A stretch of DNA of 64,000 nucleotides, taken from positions 1,302,001 to 1,366,000 of the forward strand of contig NZ_JAKVPE010000001.1 of assembly GCF_022482365.1 (NCBI RefSeq). The letters are read 5' to 3'. Positions within the stretch are counted from its first letter, which is position 1; each line of letters starts with the position of its first letter. Of the stretch, positions 26,667 through 34,760 are shown piece after piece. The notes under the pieces are model-generated. The model did not search any database. It had not been told where the DNA came from and was given only the letters and a program-made list of their open reading frames with translations. This stretch comes from Limosilactobacillus sp. (GTDB lineage Bacteria > Bacillota > Bacilli > Lactobacillales > Lactobacillaceae). The position numbers and the translations under genes are program-made.

Positions 26667-26695
26667 ATTATAGTCAGGTTCCACTAGACAGTCAA
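26667..26695 (-). promoter_or_regulatory. dtpT promoter
   Basis: Minus-strand -35 TTGACT (26690-26695) and perfect -10 TATAAT (26667-26672), 17-base spacer, preceded by TGAC. The remaining intergenic sequence to 26911 is AT-rich with a TATAAT at about 26874 for the divergent epimerase gene; no operator dyad was seen. Confidence 0.85.
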
Positions 26696-26911
26696 TTTCT
26701 GCTTGCCGAATAGTGCGCGGCAATTAGTCGCTTTTGCATCAAAGCGATTAATAACCTTAATTTTTCAGCACTTGCTTCTTTCTTTTTCATACTTTACTGT
26801 GCTCAAGAGACTCGATTATTAGGAACTTCGGTTTTAGCAATTAAATTCTGCTTTTCTCTCCTTCAATTCCTTATAATAGATTTAATTATTTCACCAGAGG
26901 AAGTGCATAAC

Positions 26912-27967
26912 GTGAGTACAGATTTAACTATTGTCAAAATTGAAACCCAGTTAGAAAAAATTCCACTTAAGCGACCATTCGTGACCCATCTACACACGGT
27001 CAACGATATTCAGGCCGTCAAGGTGACCATTACTCTGCAGAACGGGATCAGTGGCACCGGTGCAGCAACGCCGAATGAAGTTGTTACCGGCGATACGCTT
27101 GCCAGCTTGCAAATGATTATTGAAAATGTCATTCGCCCTAAGCTGATCGGTAAATCGCTCGCTGCTTTTGAACCGCTAATGGCAACTCTGCAGGGCAGCA
27201 TCCGCAATAACCACCCCGCTAAAGCTGCTGTAGATATTGCACTTTACAACGCCCGGGCAAAAGCATTCCACTGCCCGCTGACCGATTTGCTTGGCGGGGC
27301 CAAGAAGTCAATGGCAACCGATTATACCATCAGCATTGGTGACCCCGATCAGATGGTGGCGGAAGCTAAGGATCTCGTCAAAGCTGGTTTCCATTCTCTC
27401 AAAGTCAAAATTGGCAACGGAAGTGTAGAACAAGACGTTGCAACCCTGTCTAAAATTAGCCAGGCAATCGATCCCACCGTTAGTTTCCGGGTCGATGTCA
27501 ACCAAGGCTGGTCGTACCAGGAAGCACGGCGGGGTCTCGCCCTGTTAGAGGCCGCTAATCTTAACCTTGATTTTATCGAACAGCCGCTGCCTGCAAACCA
27601 GTTAACGAACCTTGCGAAGCTCCGGGAAAGAACCACCCTGCCGCTCATGCTTGACGAAAGCGTCTTTACCCCGGCAGATGCGCTAAGGGTAATTAAAGCC
27701 GGTGCCGCTGACATGATAAACATCAAACTGATGAAAAGTGGTGGTCTTTACCCAGCTTCGCAGATTAATGAGCTCTGCCAGGCGGCCGGAATTTGTTGCA
27801 TGATTGGCTGCATGATCGAAGCACCAGAAAGCTTAGCTGCCGCCGTTGCTTTTGCTAATGCGCACCAAAACGTTCGCTTTATTGACCTTGATTCAGTTTA
27901 TATGGCAAAGCATTTCCCAAGTACTAACCATTTGATCCACCAAAAAGACCAGCTTTGGCTGCAATGA
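26912..27967 (+). CDS. Dipeptide epimerase (L-Ala-D/L-Glu epimerase type, enolase superfamily)
   Basis: A 351-residue enolase-superfamily enzyme of the muconate-lactonizing subgroup. Seen: the first catalytic Lys pair (FHSLKVKIGNG), metal ligands (FRVDVNQGW, FIEQPL, LMLDESVF) and the second Lys (INIKLMKSGG), the arrangement of 1,1-proton-transfer epimerases. Family members epimerise L-Ala-D-Glu from peptidoglycan or other dipeptides. The start is the GTG at 26912 behind AGAGGAAG. Its divergent neighbour is a dipeptide transporter, supporting a role in using imported cell-wall dipeptides. Exact dipeptide specificity is inferred. Confidence 0.92.
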   Translation: MSTDLTIVKIETQLEKIPLKRPFVTHLHTVNDIQAVKVTITLQNGISGTGAATPNEVVTGDTLASLQMIIENVIRPKLIGKSLAAFEPLMATLQGSIRNNHPAKAAVDIALYNARAKAFHCPLTDLLGGAKKSMATDYTISIGDPDQMVAEAKDLVKAGFHSLKVKIGNGSVEQDVATLSKISQAIDPTVSFRVDVNQGWSYQEARRGLALLEAANLNLDFIEQPLPANQLTNLAKLRERTTLPLMLDESVFTPADALRVIKAGAADMINIKLMKSGGLYPASQINELCQAAGICCMIGCMIEAPESLAAAVAFANAHQNVRFIDLDSVYMAKHFPSTNHLIHQKDQLWLQ

Positions 27968-27974
27968 GGATAAT

Positions 27975-28013
27975 ACAAAGGGATCACCACAATTAAGCAG
28001 GTGATCCCTTTGT
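27975..28013. terminator. Intrinsic terminator, bidirectional
   Basis: Perfect arms ACAAAGGGATCACC / GGTGATCCCTTTGT around an 11-base loop, between convergent epimerase and SemiSWEET genes. Confidence 0.9.
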
Positions 28014-28041
28014 AATTAGTCAAAATGATTAGACGAACATT

Positions 28042-28305
28042 TTAGTGCAAGGCAGTGAAGAAAGTAATGAAGCCAAAGAAGATTCCCGGGAAGTTGGCGA
28101 CAAAGACCGCCCAGTCACGTTCACTCTTAAACCATGCGTAGATTGACCACAGCGTGCAGTTTAGGCCCGCCACAAATGGCTGGAGAGGTGCACAGTAGGC
28201 ACCGTGAAGGTTGTTAATGATCTGTGGAATGTATGAAACGTACATGCAGACGGCGATCACACTGGCAACGACACTTAAGACCCGGATAAATTTAGTTTCC
28301 TTCAT
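28042..28305 (-). CDS. SemiSWEET family sugar transporter
   Basis: An 87-residue, three-span protein with the PQ-loop motif (VSYIPQIINNL) and the conserved LNCTLWSIYAWF segment of bacterial SemiSWEETs, which dimerise to form a facilitated sugar pore. It is the last gene of a pgi-fructokinase-SemiSWEET transcript (42-base gap to the kinase). This points to passive uptake or release of fructose, glucose or sucrose linked to intracellular phosphorylation. Direction and substrate are inferred. Confidence 0.9.
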   Translation of the reverse strand: MKETKFIRVLSVVASVIAVCMYVSYIPQIINNLHGAYCAPLQPFVAGLNCTLWSIYAWFKSERDWAVFVANFPGIFFGFITFFTALH

Positions 28306-28347
28306 AGATTTTGTACCCCTTTTTTCTTTTCTCTCTCAATTTCTCAA

Positions 28348-29229
28348 TTATTCAGTTGCGGCTTTCAGCGCCAGAGCAAAGTCGCCGATCGTGGCGGAAC
28401 CATTATTCTGGGCCAGTGGCATCGTGATGTATTCATCCACGTTGTCGATCGGGATATAGTTGTTCAGAAGCTCCATGAACTTCGGCCGAACCTTCTTCAG
28501 GAACTCTTCGCTGACGACCCCGCCACCGAAGATCAGTTGGCCAGGCCGGAACATCAGGGTTGCGTCCAGGGCGGCCTGAGCAACATAGTAGGCCATGATG
28601 TCCCAGACATGATCAGTCAGTGGAACATCCTTCCCCTTCTTCCCGGTCCGAGCCTCAAAGGTTGGGCCGCTGACCAAGCCCTCCAGGCAGTCACCGTGGA
28701 ATGGGCAGATGCCCTTGAAGTCCAAGTCGTCTGGGTGGCGCTTCAGGCGAATGTGACCCATCTCAGGGTGCCCCGTTTCACCGACGAACTTGCCGTCGAT
28801 CACGGCACCGGCACCAACCCCGGTCCCAATCGTGTAGTAAACCAGGGAGTTGACCCGCTTGTTGAACAGCGTGGAGAGAACATATTCACCGTAAGCGGAG
28901 CCGTTGACGTCGGTCGTCCAGTAGATCGGAATGTTGAAGTGCTCCTTGAACGGGCCGACAAAGTTCGTATCCGCCCAGCCTGGCTTTGGCGTACTGGTGA
29001 TGTAACCGTACTTTGGGGAGCTCTTGCGGATTTCGATTGGCCCAAATGAGGCAATCCCGATGGCTGACAGGTCGGCCTTGTACTGGTCGAACCAGTCGAT
29101 GCACTTTTGCAGCGTTTCTTCCGGCGTGGTCGTTGGAATGTGAATTGAATCTTTGACTTGGTAGTTGGTGTCACCGACTGCGCAGACGAACTTGGTCCCG
29201 CCGGCTTCAATACTTCCTAATAACATCAT
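28348..29229 (-). CDS. Fructokinase, ROK family
   Basis: A 293-residue ROK sugar kinase of the bacterial fructokinase/ScrK type. Seen: ATP loop (LGSIEAGGTKFVCAVGD), the catalytic region (YYTIGTGVGAGAVIDG), and the zinc-binding motif with His and three Cys (GHIRLKRH, then GICPFHGDCLEGLVSGP). It phosphorylates fructose to fructose-6-phosphate, the substrate of the pgi product 12 bases upstream. Two adjacent ATGs are possible; GGAGGAG is 5-8 bases upstream. The operon arrangement converts fructose to glucose-6-phosphate for the phosphoketolase route. Confidence 0.93.
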   Translation of the reverse strand: MMLLGSIEAGGTKFVCAVGDTNYQVKDSIHIPTTTPEETLQKCIDWFDQYKADLSAIGIASFGPIEIRKSSPKYGYITSTPKPGWADTNFVGPFKEHFNIPIYWTTDVNGSAYGEYVLSTLFNKRVNSLVYYTIGTGVGAGAVIDGKFVGETGHPEMGHIRLKRHPDDLDFKGICPFHGDCLEGLVSGPTFEARTGKKGKDVPLTDHVWDIMAYYVAQAALDATLMFRPGQLIFGGGVVSEEFLKKVRPKFMELLNNYIPIDNVDEYITMPLAQNNGSATIGDFALALKAATE

Positions 29230-29241
29230 TTTGGCTCCTCC

Positions 29242-30600
29242 TTAGTTGTTCTTTTCCATCTCTGCCCGCAGCTTGTCGCCGACCTCTTCGTAGCCCGGCT
29301 TGCCCAGCAGGCCAAACATGTTGACCTTGTAGGCTTCGACGCCCGGCTGGTTGAATGGGTTGATCCCGTTCAGGTAGCCGGAGATGCCCATGGCCACTTC
29401 AAAGAAGTAGATCAAATAGCCCAGGGTGTACTCGTTCTCTTCTGGAATGTGAACGGTCATGACCGGAACGCCACCGGCCGTGTGGGCGGCAACGACAGCT
29501 TCGTAGGCCTTGGTGTTGGCGAAGTCCATCGTCTTGCCTTCCAGGTACTTGAGACCGTCGAGGTTGTCCTCTTCGCTCGGGATGTCAACGTCGTAGTTTG
29601 GACGGTCGAGCTTGACCACGGTCTCCATCAGGAAGCGCCGGCCCTCCTGGATGTACTGACCCAGGGAGTGCAGGTCGGTCGTGAAGTTGGCACTGGATGG
29701 GTAGATGCCCTTTTGATCCTTCCCTTCGGATTCGCCGGCAAGTTGCTTCCACCATTCGGCGAACATCCGCATGTTTGGCTCGTAGTTTTCCAGCAGCTCA
29801 GTTTCGTAACCCTTCCGGTACAGGATGTTCCGGTAGGCAGCGTACTGGTAGGCTTCGTTCTTGGTCAGGTCAGGGTCAACGAAGTCCTTTTCGGTCTGGG
29901 CGGCACCGGCCATCAGCTGGTCGATGTCGGCACCAGAAGCGGCGATTGGCAGGAGACCAACGGCGGAGAGAACGGAGTAACGACCGCCGACCCCATCCGG
30001 AATGACGAAGCTTTCGTAACCGTGAGCGTCGGCCTCGGTCTTCAGGGCCCCCTTGGCCTTGTCGGTCGTGGCGTAGATCCGCTTGTTGGCCTCTTTCTCA
30101 CCGTACTTGGCGATCAGCTTGTCCTTGAAGATCCGGAAGGCAATGGATGGTTCCGTGGTCGTCCCGGACTTGGAGACGATGTTGACGGAGAAGTCCTTGT
30201 CGCCGATCAGCTGAAGCAGGTCGTGAACGTAGGTTGAACTCAGGGAGTTCCCGGCAAAGATGACCAGTGGGTACTTGCGATCCTCAGCACTCTGGGCTTG
30301 GTAGAAGGTGTTGTGCAGGAAGTCGATGGCCATCTGGGCACCCAGGTAGGAGCCCCCGATCCCGATCACGACCAGGATGTCGGAGTCAGATTGGATCTTC
30401 TTGGCGGCCTGCTTGATGCGGGCGAATTCTTCCTTGTCGTATTCGGTCGGCAAATGGAGCCAGTCACGGAAGTCCGCGCCAGCACCGGTGCCCTTGCGAA
30501 GTTCTTCGTCGGCGGCGTTGACCATTGCCTGCATCTCACCGAGTTCGTTTGCGTGTACAAATTGCTTTAAGCCTTGCTTGTCTAATGAAACATGAGCCAT
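29242..30600 (-). CDS. pgi: Glucose-6-phosphate isomerase
   Basis: A 452-residue phosphoglucose isomerase. Seen: the phosphate/sugar-binding segments [18 protein letters not shown] and [17 protein letters not shown], the catalytic Glu region, and the C-terminal PGI signature ([16 protein letters not shown]). It interconverts fructose- and glucose-6-phosphate. In a heterofermenter without a full glycolytic route, this step is needed to bring fructose into the 6-phosphogluconate/phosphoketolase pathway. Unusually for a housekeeping gene, it heads an operon with fructokinase and SemiSWEET behind a repressor palindrome and a cre site. Confidence 0.96.
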   Translation of the reverse strand: MAHVSLDKQGLKQFVHANELGEMQAMVNAADEELRKGTGAGADFRDWLHLPTEYDKEEFARIKQAAKKIQSDSDILVVIGIGGSYLGAQMAIDFLHNTFYQAQSAEDRKYPLVIFAGNSLSSTYVHDLLQLIGDKDFSVNIVSKSGTTTEPSIAFRIFKDKLIAKYGEKEANKRIYATTDKAKGALKTEADAHGYESFVIPDGVGGRYSVLSAVGLLPIAASGADIDQLMAGAAQTEKDFVDPDLTKNEAYQYAAYRNILYRKGYETELLENYEPNMRMFAEWWKQLAGESEGKDQKGIYPSSANFTTDLHSLGQYIQEGRRFLMETVVKLDRPNYDVDIPSEEDNLDGLKYLEGKTMDFANTKAYEAVVAAHTAGGVPVMTVHIPEENEYTLGYLIYFFEVAMGISGYLNGINPFNQPGVEAYKVNMFGLLGKPGYEEVGDKLRAEMEKNN

Positions 30601-30616
30601 GATAAAAGTCCCTCTT

Positions 30617-30709
30617 TTTACTAAAATTCCTCAGTTGTTAGTAAAGCGCTTCCTTGTTTCAACGATTCTTATGTTAGCGCTTTCTGTTTTCTCTGTCAAC
30701 CGGTTGACA
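30617..30709 (-). promoter_or_regulatory. pgi promoter: LacI operator, cre site and UTR inverted repeat
   Basis: A perfect 16-base palindrome TGTCAACCGGTTGACA (30694-30709) contains the minus-strand -35 TTGACA. TAACAT (30671-30676) is the -10 after 17 bases. ATGTTAGCGCTTTCT (30671-30685) matches cre with one deviation and overlaps the -10. Further downstream TTTACTAA (30617-30624) and TTAGTAAA (30638-30645) form an inverted repeat in the untranslated region. The palindrome is the likely site for the LacI repressor encoded next door. Confidence 0.8.
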
Positions 30710-30737
30710 TAAAAAGTTAAAATAAAAAAGAGCGGCA

Positions 30738-31721
30738 CTAGGCCGTTCCCCCATCGATTAGCTTGACCGGCAGCATCACCGACTCCACTGACTCCCCGTC
30801 TAAACGGGCCTGGAGCAGCTTCACAGCGGTCTTTGCCATCCGATCAATCGGCTGCTGAACAGTGGTCAATTGTGGCAACAGAATCCGGGTGGAATTGGCA
30901 CCGTCATAGCCAACCACCCGCAGGTCCTCTGGAATCAAGCGTTTATACTCCCGCGCCACGTTCATGATCAGACCGGCGTTGGTATCGTTATCGGCAAAGA
31001 TCCCATCAACCTCCGGATGTTCTTCAAAAATCTGCCGAATCACCTGGCGCTTCTTTTCAACCGGATCATCAAAGCTGATGTGGTAGGTGATCGGCGTCCG
31101 CCCGTGCAGCCGCAGCAATTCTTCATAGGCTAAACGCCGTTCGTGGTTCGGCGTCGGAATGTTTTCCGGATAGTTGGTGTGGATAATGTGCCGGCAGCCA
31201 TCATCAAGTAGCCGCTGTGTGGCGAGCCGTCCCCCGTTGTAGTTGTCGGACGACACCACCGGAACGTTTCTGCTGACAATCTGTTCAATCGAAACGATCG
31301 GCAGGGTCGTGCGCTGGTATTCATCGATGTCCTCATTGTGAGCCCCGACGATTAGGCCGTCGACCTGCCGGTTCAGGAGCTGCCGCAAAAAGCTGCGTTC
31401 CTTGTCTGGATCGTTCTGACTATTTCCCATCAGGACCTTATAGCCGCGGTGATAAAGCTCACTTTCCAGAGCTGCTTCCAATTGGCCGAAGAAGGGATCA
31501 TCGGTGGTTGGAAAGATCAGGCCGACAATCTTTGTTTCCTGCTTATAAAGCTGGCGAGCAATCGCATTGGGCCGGTAATTTAGTTTCTCCATCGCGCGGT
31601 GGACCTTGGCAATGGTTGCGTCACTAAGGTAGCCACGCTGGTTCAAGACGCGGGAAACGGTCGTCTTGGACACCCCGGCCTCACGCGCAACATCGTCTAA
31701 TTTGACTGGCTTTTGTGCCAT
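30738..31721 (-). CDS. LacI family sugar-operon repressor (ScrR/FruR-like)
   Basis: A 327-residue LacI repressor: helix-turn-helix (KLDDVAREAGVSKTTVSRVL), the QRGYLSD hinge typical of sucrose/fructose-type regulators, and an effector domain (IVGLIFPTTDDPFFGQ; GIFADNDTNAGLIM). It lies just upstream of the pgi operon in the same orientation, with a perfect operator palindrome between them. It most likely controls pgi, fructokinase and SemiSWEET; fructose or a phosphorylated derivative would be the effector (inference). The start is the ATG at 31721; a GTG three codons earlier is possible. Confidence 0.87.
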   Translation of the reverse strand: MAQKPVKLDDVAREAGVSKTTVSRVLNQRGYLSDATIAKVHRAMEKLNYRPNAIARQLYKQETKIVGLIFPTTDDPFFGQLEAALESELYHRGYKVLMGNSQNDPDKERSFLRQLLNRQVDGLIVGAHNEDIDEYQRTTLPIVSIEQIVSRNVPVVSSDNYNGGRLATQRLLDDGCRHIIHTNYPENIPTPNHERRLAYEELLRLHGRTPITYHISFDDPVEKKRQVIRQIFEEHPEVDGIFADNDTNAGLIMNVAREYKRLIPEDLRVVGYDGANSTRILLPQLTTVQQPIDRMAKTAVKLLQARLDGESVESVMLPVKLIDGGTA

Positions 31722-31781
31722 TTCTTTCACCTGATTTTTTACATAATTGGTTTTATTATAACATTTCCGACTGGCGAAAAT

Positions 31782-31806
31782 AAAAAAGCCCGCTTAAACG
31801 CGAGCA
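31782..31806 (-). terminator. Terminator after the macro-domain gene
   Basis: Minus-strand hairpin GCTCGC / GCGGGC with a 6-base loop followed by TTTTTT. Confidence 0.75.
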
Positions 31807-31814
31807 ATTCATTA

Positions 31815-32315
31815 TCATAATACCGCCCGATAAGCAGCGAGGGTTGCGGGATCAAAGCAGACCATCGTCACCTGCTCGACACTGGTAGATTGTGCCAGAA
31901 AGTCCCGGATGGTCTCCAGGGCGATTGGCGCCGCCTGGTCAAGCGGAAAGGCATAGACCCCAGTGCTGATCGATGGAAAGGCCACCGTTCGACAATTGTG
32001 TTCTTCCGCTAGGAGCAGGCTGTTGCGGTACGAATTGGCCAGCAGTTGGGCCTCATCCCCGGTGCCACCATGCCAGATCGGTCCCGGGGTATGAATGATG
32101 TAGCGGGCCGGCAAATTAAAGCCGCTGGTGATCCGGGCCTCTCCGGTGGGGCAACCGTTGAACTTGCGGCAGGCCGCATACAGGGCCGGACCGGCAGCCC
32201 GGTGGATGGCGCCGTCAACGCCACCCCCGCCCATCAGCGTGGTGTTGGCCGCGTTGACAATTGCATCGACCGCCAGCGTTGTGATGTCGCCTTGAATAAC
32301 TTGAACTTGTTTCAT
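31815..32315 (-). CDS. Macro domain protein (O-acetyl-ADP-ribose deacetylase type)
   Basis: A 166-residue stand-alone MacroD-type macrodomain. Seen: [20 protein letters not shown] (adenine-binding Asp and Asn), the [14 protein letters not shown] catalytic loop with His and Asp neighbours, and the phosphate-binding loop [14 protein letters not shown]. Such proteins remove acetyl-ADP-ribose or mono-ADP-ribose from targets. No partner gene (sirtuin, lipoate or toxin system) is adjacent, so it looks like a housekeeping copy rather than a module of a modification system. Confidence 0.93.
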   Translation of the reverse strand: MKQVQVIQGDITTLAVDAIVNAANTTLMGGGGVDGAIHRAAGPALYAACRKFNGCPTGEARITSGFNLPARYIIHTPGPIWHGGTGDEAQLLANSYRNSLLLAEEHNCRTVAFPSISTGVYAFPLDQAAPIALETIRDFLAQSTSVEQVTMVCFDPATLAAYRAVL

Positions 32316-32441
32316 TGATTATTCCTTCCTTGCTTAAATTGCGGGTAGAGCCAAATTAATTCAATTAATTTTCCGGGAAATACTTCTTGCTAAGACAATA
32401 TCAAAGCCATTCGCAAATGTCACGCTAACTTTTCCAGACAT

Positions 32442-32478
32442 AAAAAAACACTGGAAGCTTATCATCTAAGCCCAGTGA
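32442..32478 (-). terminator. Terminator after pepO
   Basis: CACTGG ... CCAGTG hairpin with an inner CTT/AAG extension and TTTTTTT on the minus strand, just past the pepO stop. Confidence 0.82.
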
Positions 32479-32489
32479 ATTTTCTGTTA

Positions 32490-34394
32490 TTACCAAATGT
32501 TAACCCGATCCGCGGGGGCCCTGTACATCTTATCGCCCGGTTGGATATCGAAGGCGGTGTAGAAGTCGGCCTGGTTCTGGGCCTGGACGTTGGCCCGCAG
32601 CTTTTGCGGGGCGTGAACGTCGATTGACAGCAATAATTGATCATACTGCTTGGTGGCCTTCATCCGCCAGATCGTTGCCCAGTTAATGAAAAATTCTTTG
32701 GCATTGAAATCGGCCTCACCCTTGGCGGCCTCGAGGGCACAGCTAAGTCCACCCCCGTCGGCAATGTTTTCGGAAACGGTCAGCTTACCGTTGACCTTTT
32801 GTCCGGCAAACGGCAGGCCGTCGAACTCATCGATCATCTTCTGGGCTAATTGCTTGAAGTGGGCAGAATCTTCCGCGGTCCACCAGTTGTTCAGGTTCCC
32901 GTACTCATCGAACAGCGCCCCGTTGTTGTCGAAGGCGTGGGAAATTTCGTGGGCGATTACGGCCCCAATCCCACCGTAGTTCTGGCTGCTGGATTGCTTT
33001 AGGGAGTAGAACGGCGCCTGCAGGATGGCCGCCGGGAAGACGATGATGTTCTTGAACGGGTGGTAGTAAGCGTTAACCGTGGCCGCACTCATCTCCCAGC
33101 GCATCCGGTCCACCGGCTTATTCCAGCGCTTGAACATTTCTCGGTTGCGAGTGATCGTCAGTTGGTTCAGGTTGGCGATTAGGGACTCGCCATCGTCGAC
33201 CTTCAGCTGGTCGTAGAGTGCCGGGATTTTGTCCGGGTAGCCAACCTGAATGCCCAACTTATCAAGTTTCAGAATGGCCTTTTCACGGGTGGCCTTGCTT
33301 AGCCAATCATTCTTCGCCAGCCGGCCCTTGTAGACCTTGACCATCTGCTCAACCATGTGGTGAACGTCGGCCTTTGCCTTAGGCCCGAAGTACTTCTTAC
33401 CGTAGTAGTCCCCGGCCACCTGGCTGAAGACGTCACGGGCCAGGTAGTAGGCAAACTTCCGCTGGCTGATCGGCTTCTTGCTGCCGGAAAGGGCTCGACC
33501 GAAGCGGCCGTTAATCTCCCGCATTTCGTCATCCAGGTAGCTGGCGTAGTCACGAATGACGTTGACAATCGCCCAATCCTTGAAGAGATCGAAGTGGTCC
33601 TTCAGGATTTCGTCTAAGGCCTTGAAGTAGTCCGGCTCGGTCACGATTACCTTTTCCGGCTCCGTGCCCACCAGCCGCTTAATCACAGCGGCCAGGTCCA
33701 GCTGGTCCGTGGAAGCCGCCAGCTCGGCCACCGTCTGCGGGTTGTACATCTTGCTGTAGTCAGCCGCTTCTTCGGCACTCTTGACGTGCGGGGCCAGCAG
33801 CGCATCGAACTGCTTGGCGTGCTCAATGATCGCTGCGGCCTCGTCCTTGTCGTACTTGAGTTTGTCCATCAGCGTGGTCATCATGTCCGTCCAAAGCTTC
33901 AGCAGTTGGTCGTGCTCCTGCTTCTTATCTGGAGCATAGTAGCTCTTGTCCGGCAGGATCAGCGCTGGTGAAGAAGCAAAGAGCGCATATACCGTGGCGT
34001 TCTTCATGTCGGCATCGATGTCAAAGCTGACCGGTGAAGGCAACCCGGCCATGATCCAGTTGCGCCACTGGTTCTGGTAATCATCATAGGACTGTAAGTC
34101 GGTCACACTGGACAGGACCCGCTGCAGTGCCTTGGGGCCGATCTTTTTCCGCAGTTCGAATTTCTTGGCAACCCGATAAAGCTTGATCATTTCATTGAAG
34201 CGCGCGTCGTCGGACTTTTCCTTCCCATCCGCGTAGGCGTCAAAGTCATCCATCATCTGCTTGTCGATTGCGTCCACCAGGTCGTTGAATCCCCCGGTTG
34301 CCGGCTTGTCGTCAGGAATCTTTGCCTGCTTGATCCATTCGCCGTTAACGGCTTCGTACAGGTCATCCTTGATCATTTTTTCGTCTATTGCCAC
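32490..34394 (-). CDS. pepO: Neutral endopeptidase, M13 family
   Basis: A 634-residue zinc metallopeptidase of the neprilysin family: N-terminal M13 domain, then the catalytic part with NAYYHPFKNIIVFPAAIL, the zinc site VIAHEISHAFDNNGALFD, the downstream ENIADGGGLSCA Glu/Asp segment and the C-terminal CxxW-less tail typical of bacterial PepO. No signal peptide is visible, in line with cytoplasmic lactobacillus PepO, which cleaves internal bonds of imported peptides. The start is a GTG behind AAGGGGGAC. It is a single-gene transcript. Confidence 0.95.
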   Translation of the reverse strand: MAIDEKMIKDDLYEAVNGEWIKQAKIPDDKPATGGFNDLVDAIDKQMMDDFDAYADGKEKSDDARFNEMIKLYRVAKKFELRKKIGPKALQRVLSSVTDLQSYDDYQNQWRNWIMAGLPSPVSFDIDADMKNATVYALFASSPALILPDKSYYAPDKKQEHDQLLKLWTDMMTTLMDKLKYDKDEAAAIIEHAKQFDALLAPHVKSAEEAADYSKMYNPQTVAELAASTDQLDLAAVIKRLVGTEPEKVIVTEPDYFKALDEILKDHFDLFKDWAIVNVIRDYASYLDDEMREINGRFGRALSGSKKPISQRKFAYYLARDVFSQVAGDYYGKKYFGPKAKADVHHMVEQMVKVYKGRLAKNDWLSKATREKAILKLDKLGIQVGYPDKIPALYDQLKVDDGESLIANLNQLTITRNREMFKRWNKPVDRMRWEMSAATVNAYYHPFKNIIVFPAAILQAPFYSLKQSSSQNYGGIGAVIAHEISHAFDNNGALFDEYGNLNNWWTAEDSAHFKQLAQKMIDEFDGLPFAGQKVNGKLTVSENIADGGGLSCALEAAKGEADFNAKEFFINWATIWRMKATKQYDQLLLSIDVHAPQKLRANVQAQNQADFYTAFDIQPGDKMYRAPADRVNIW

Positions 34395-34466
34395 AATTTT
34401 GTCCCCCTTAAAAGGTTTAATACCTTAATTATACTATTTTTCGATTTTAGCGACACTCACGACGCA

Positions 34467-34760
34467 CTAGTCCTGGAAGGGGGCCAATAAAGCCTGCCGA
34501 GCTCCAGGCGAGAACCACTGATCATGGCGCATAATCAGCTGGTTGACCGACTGATAGTTACTTAGGTCGGTCGTACCCGCCAGCAGCCCCGCAAGCTGGA
34601 GCTGCCGGGCAAAGTGAACGTCGGCGGCCTCCAAAACGTTGCGGTAGATCGGCTGATCATCCGGGTCCCAATTTTCGTTCAAAAGGCCGACTGCCCGCCG
34701 GTACTCATCGCTGTGGGTCAGGACCCGCTGCATCGCCTGTGGATTCAAAATGCTTGTCAT
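34467..34760 (-). CDS. Small hypothetical protein linked to the MoxR/VWA module
   Basis: A 97-residue mostly helical soluble protein with no recognised domain. Its ATG lies 56 bases inside the end of the VWA-protein gene in another frame, preceded by AGAGGGA, which implies translational coupling to it. Codon use and the conserved-looking charged N-terminal half (SDEYRRAVGLLNENWDPDDQ) support a real gene. It is the last gene of the MoxR-VWA operon, so it may be a third component or client, but nothing in the sequence proves it. Confidence 0.72.
   Translation of the reverse strand: MTSILNPQAMQRVLTHSDEYRRAVGLLNENWDPDDQPIYRNVLEAADVHFARQLQLAGLLAGTTDLSNYQSVNQLIMRHDQWFSPGARQALLAPFQD

Noticed and set aside
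32315-32442. Search for a partner toxin or sirtuin next to the macro domain gene
   Set aside because: The flanks are a LacI regulator and pepO; nothing suggests an ADP-ribosylation module.
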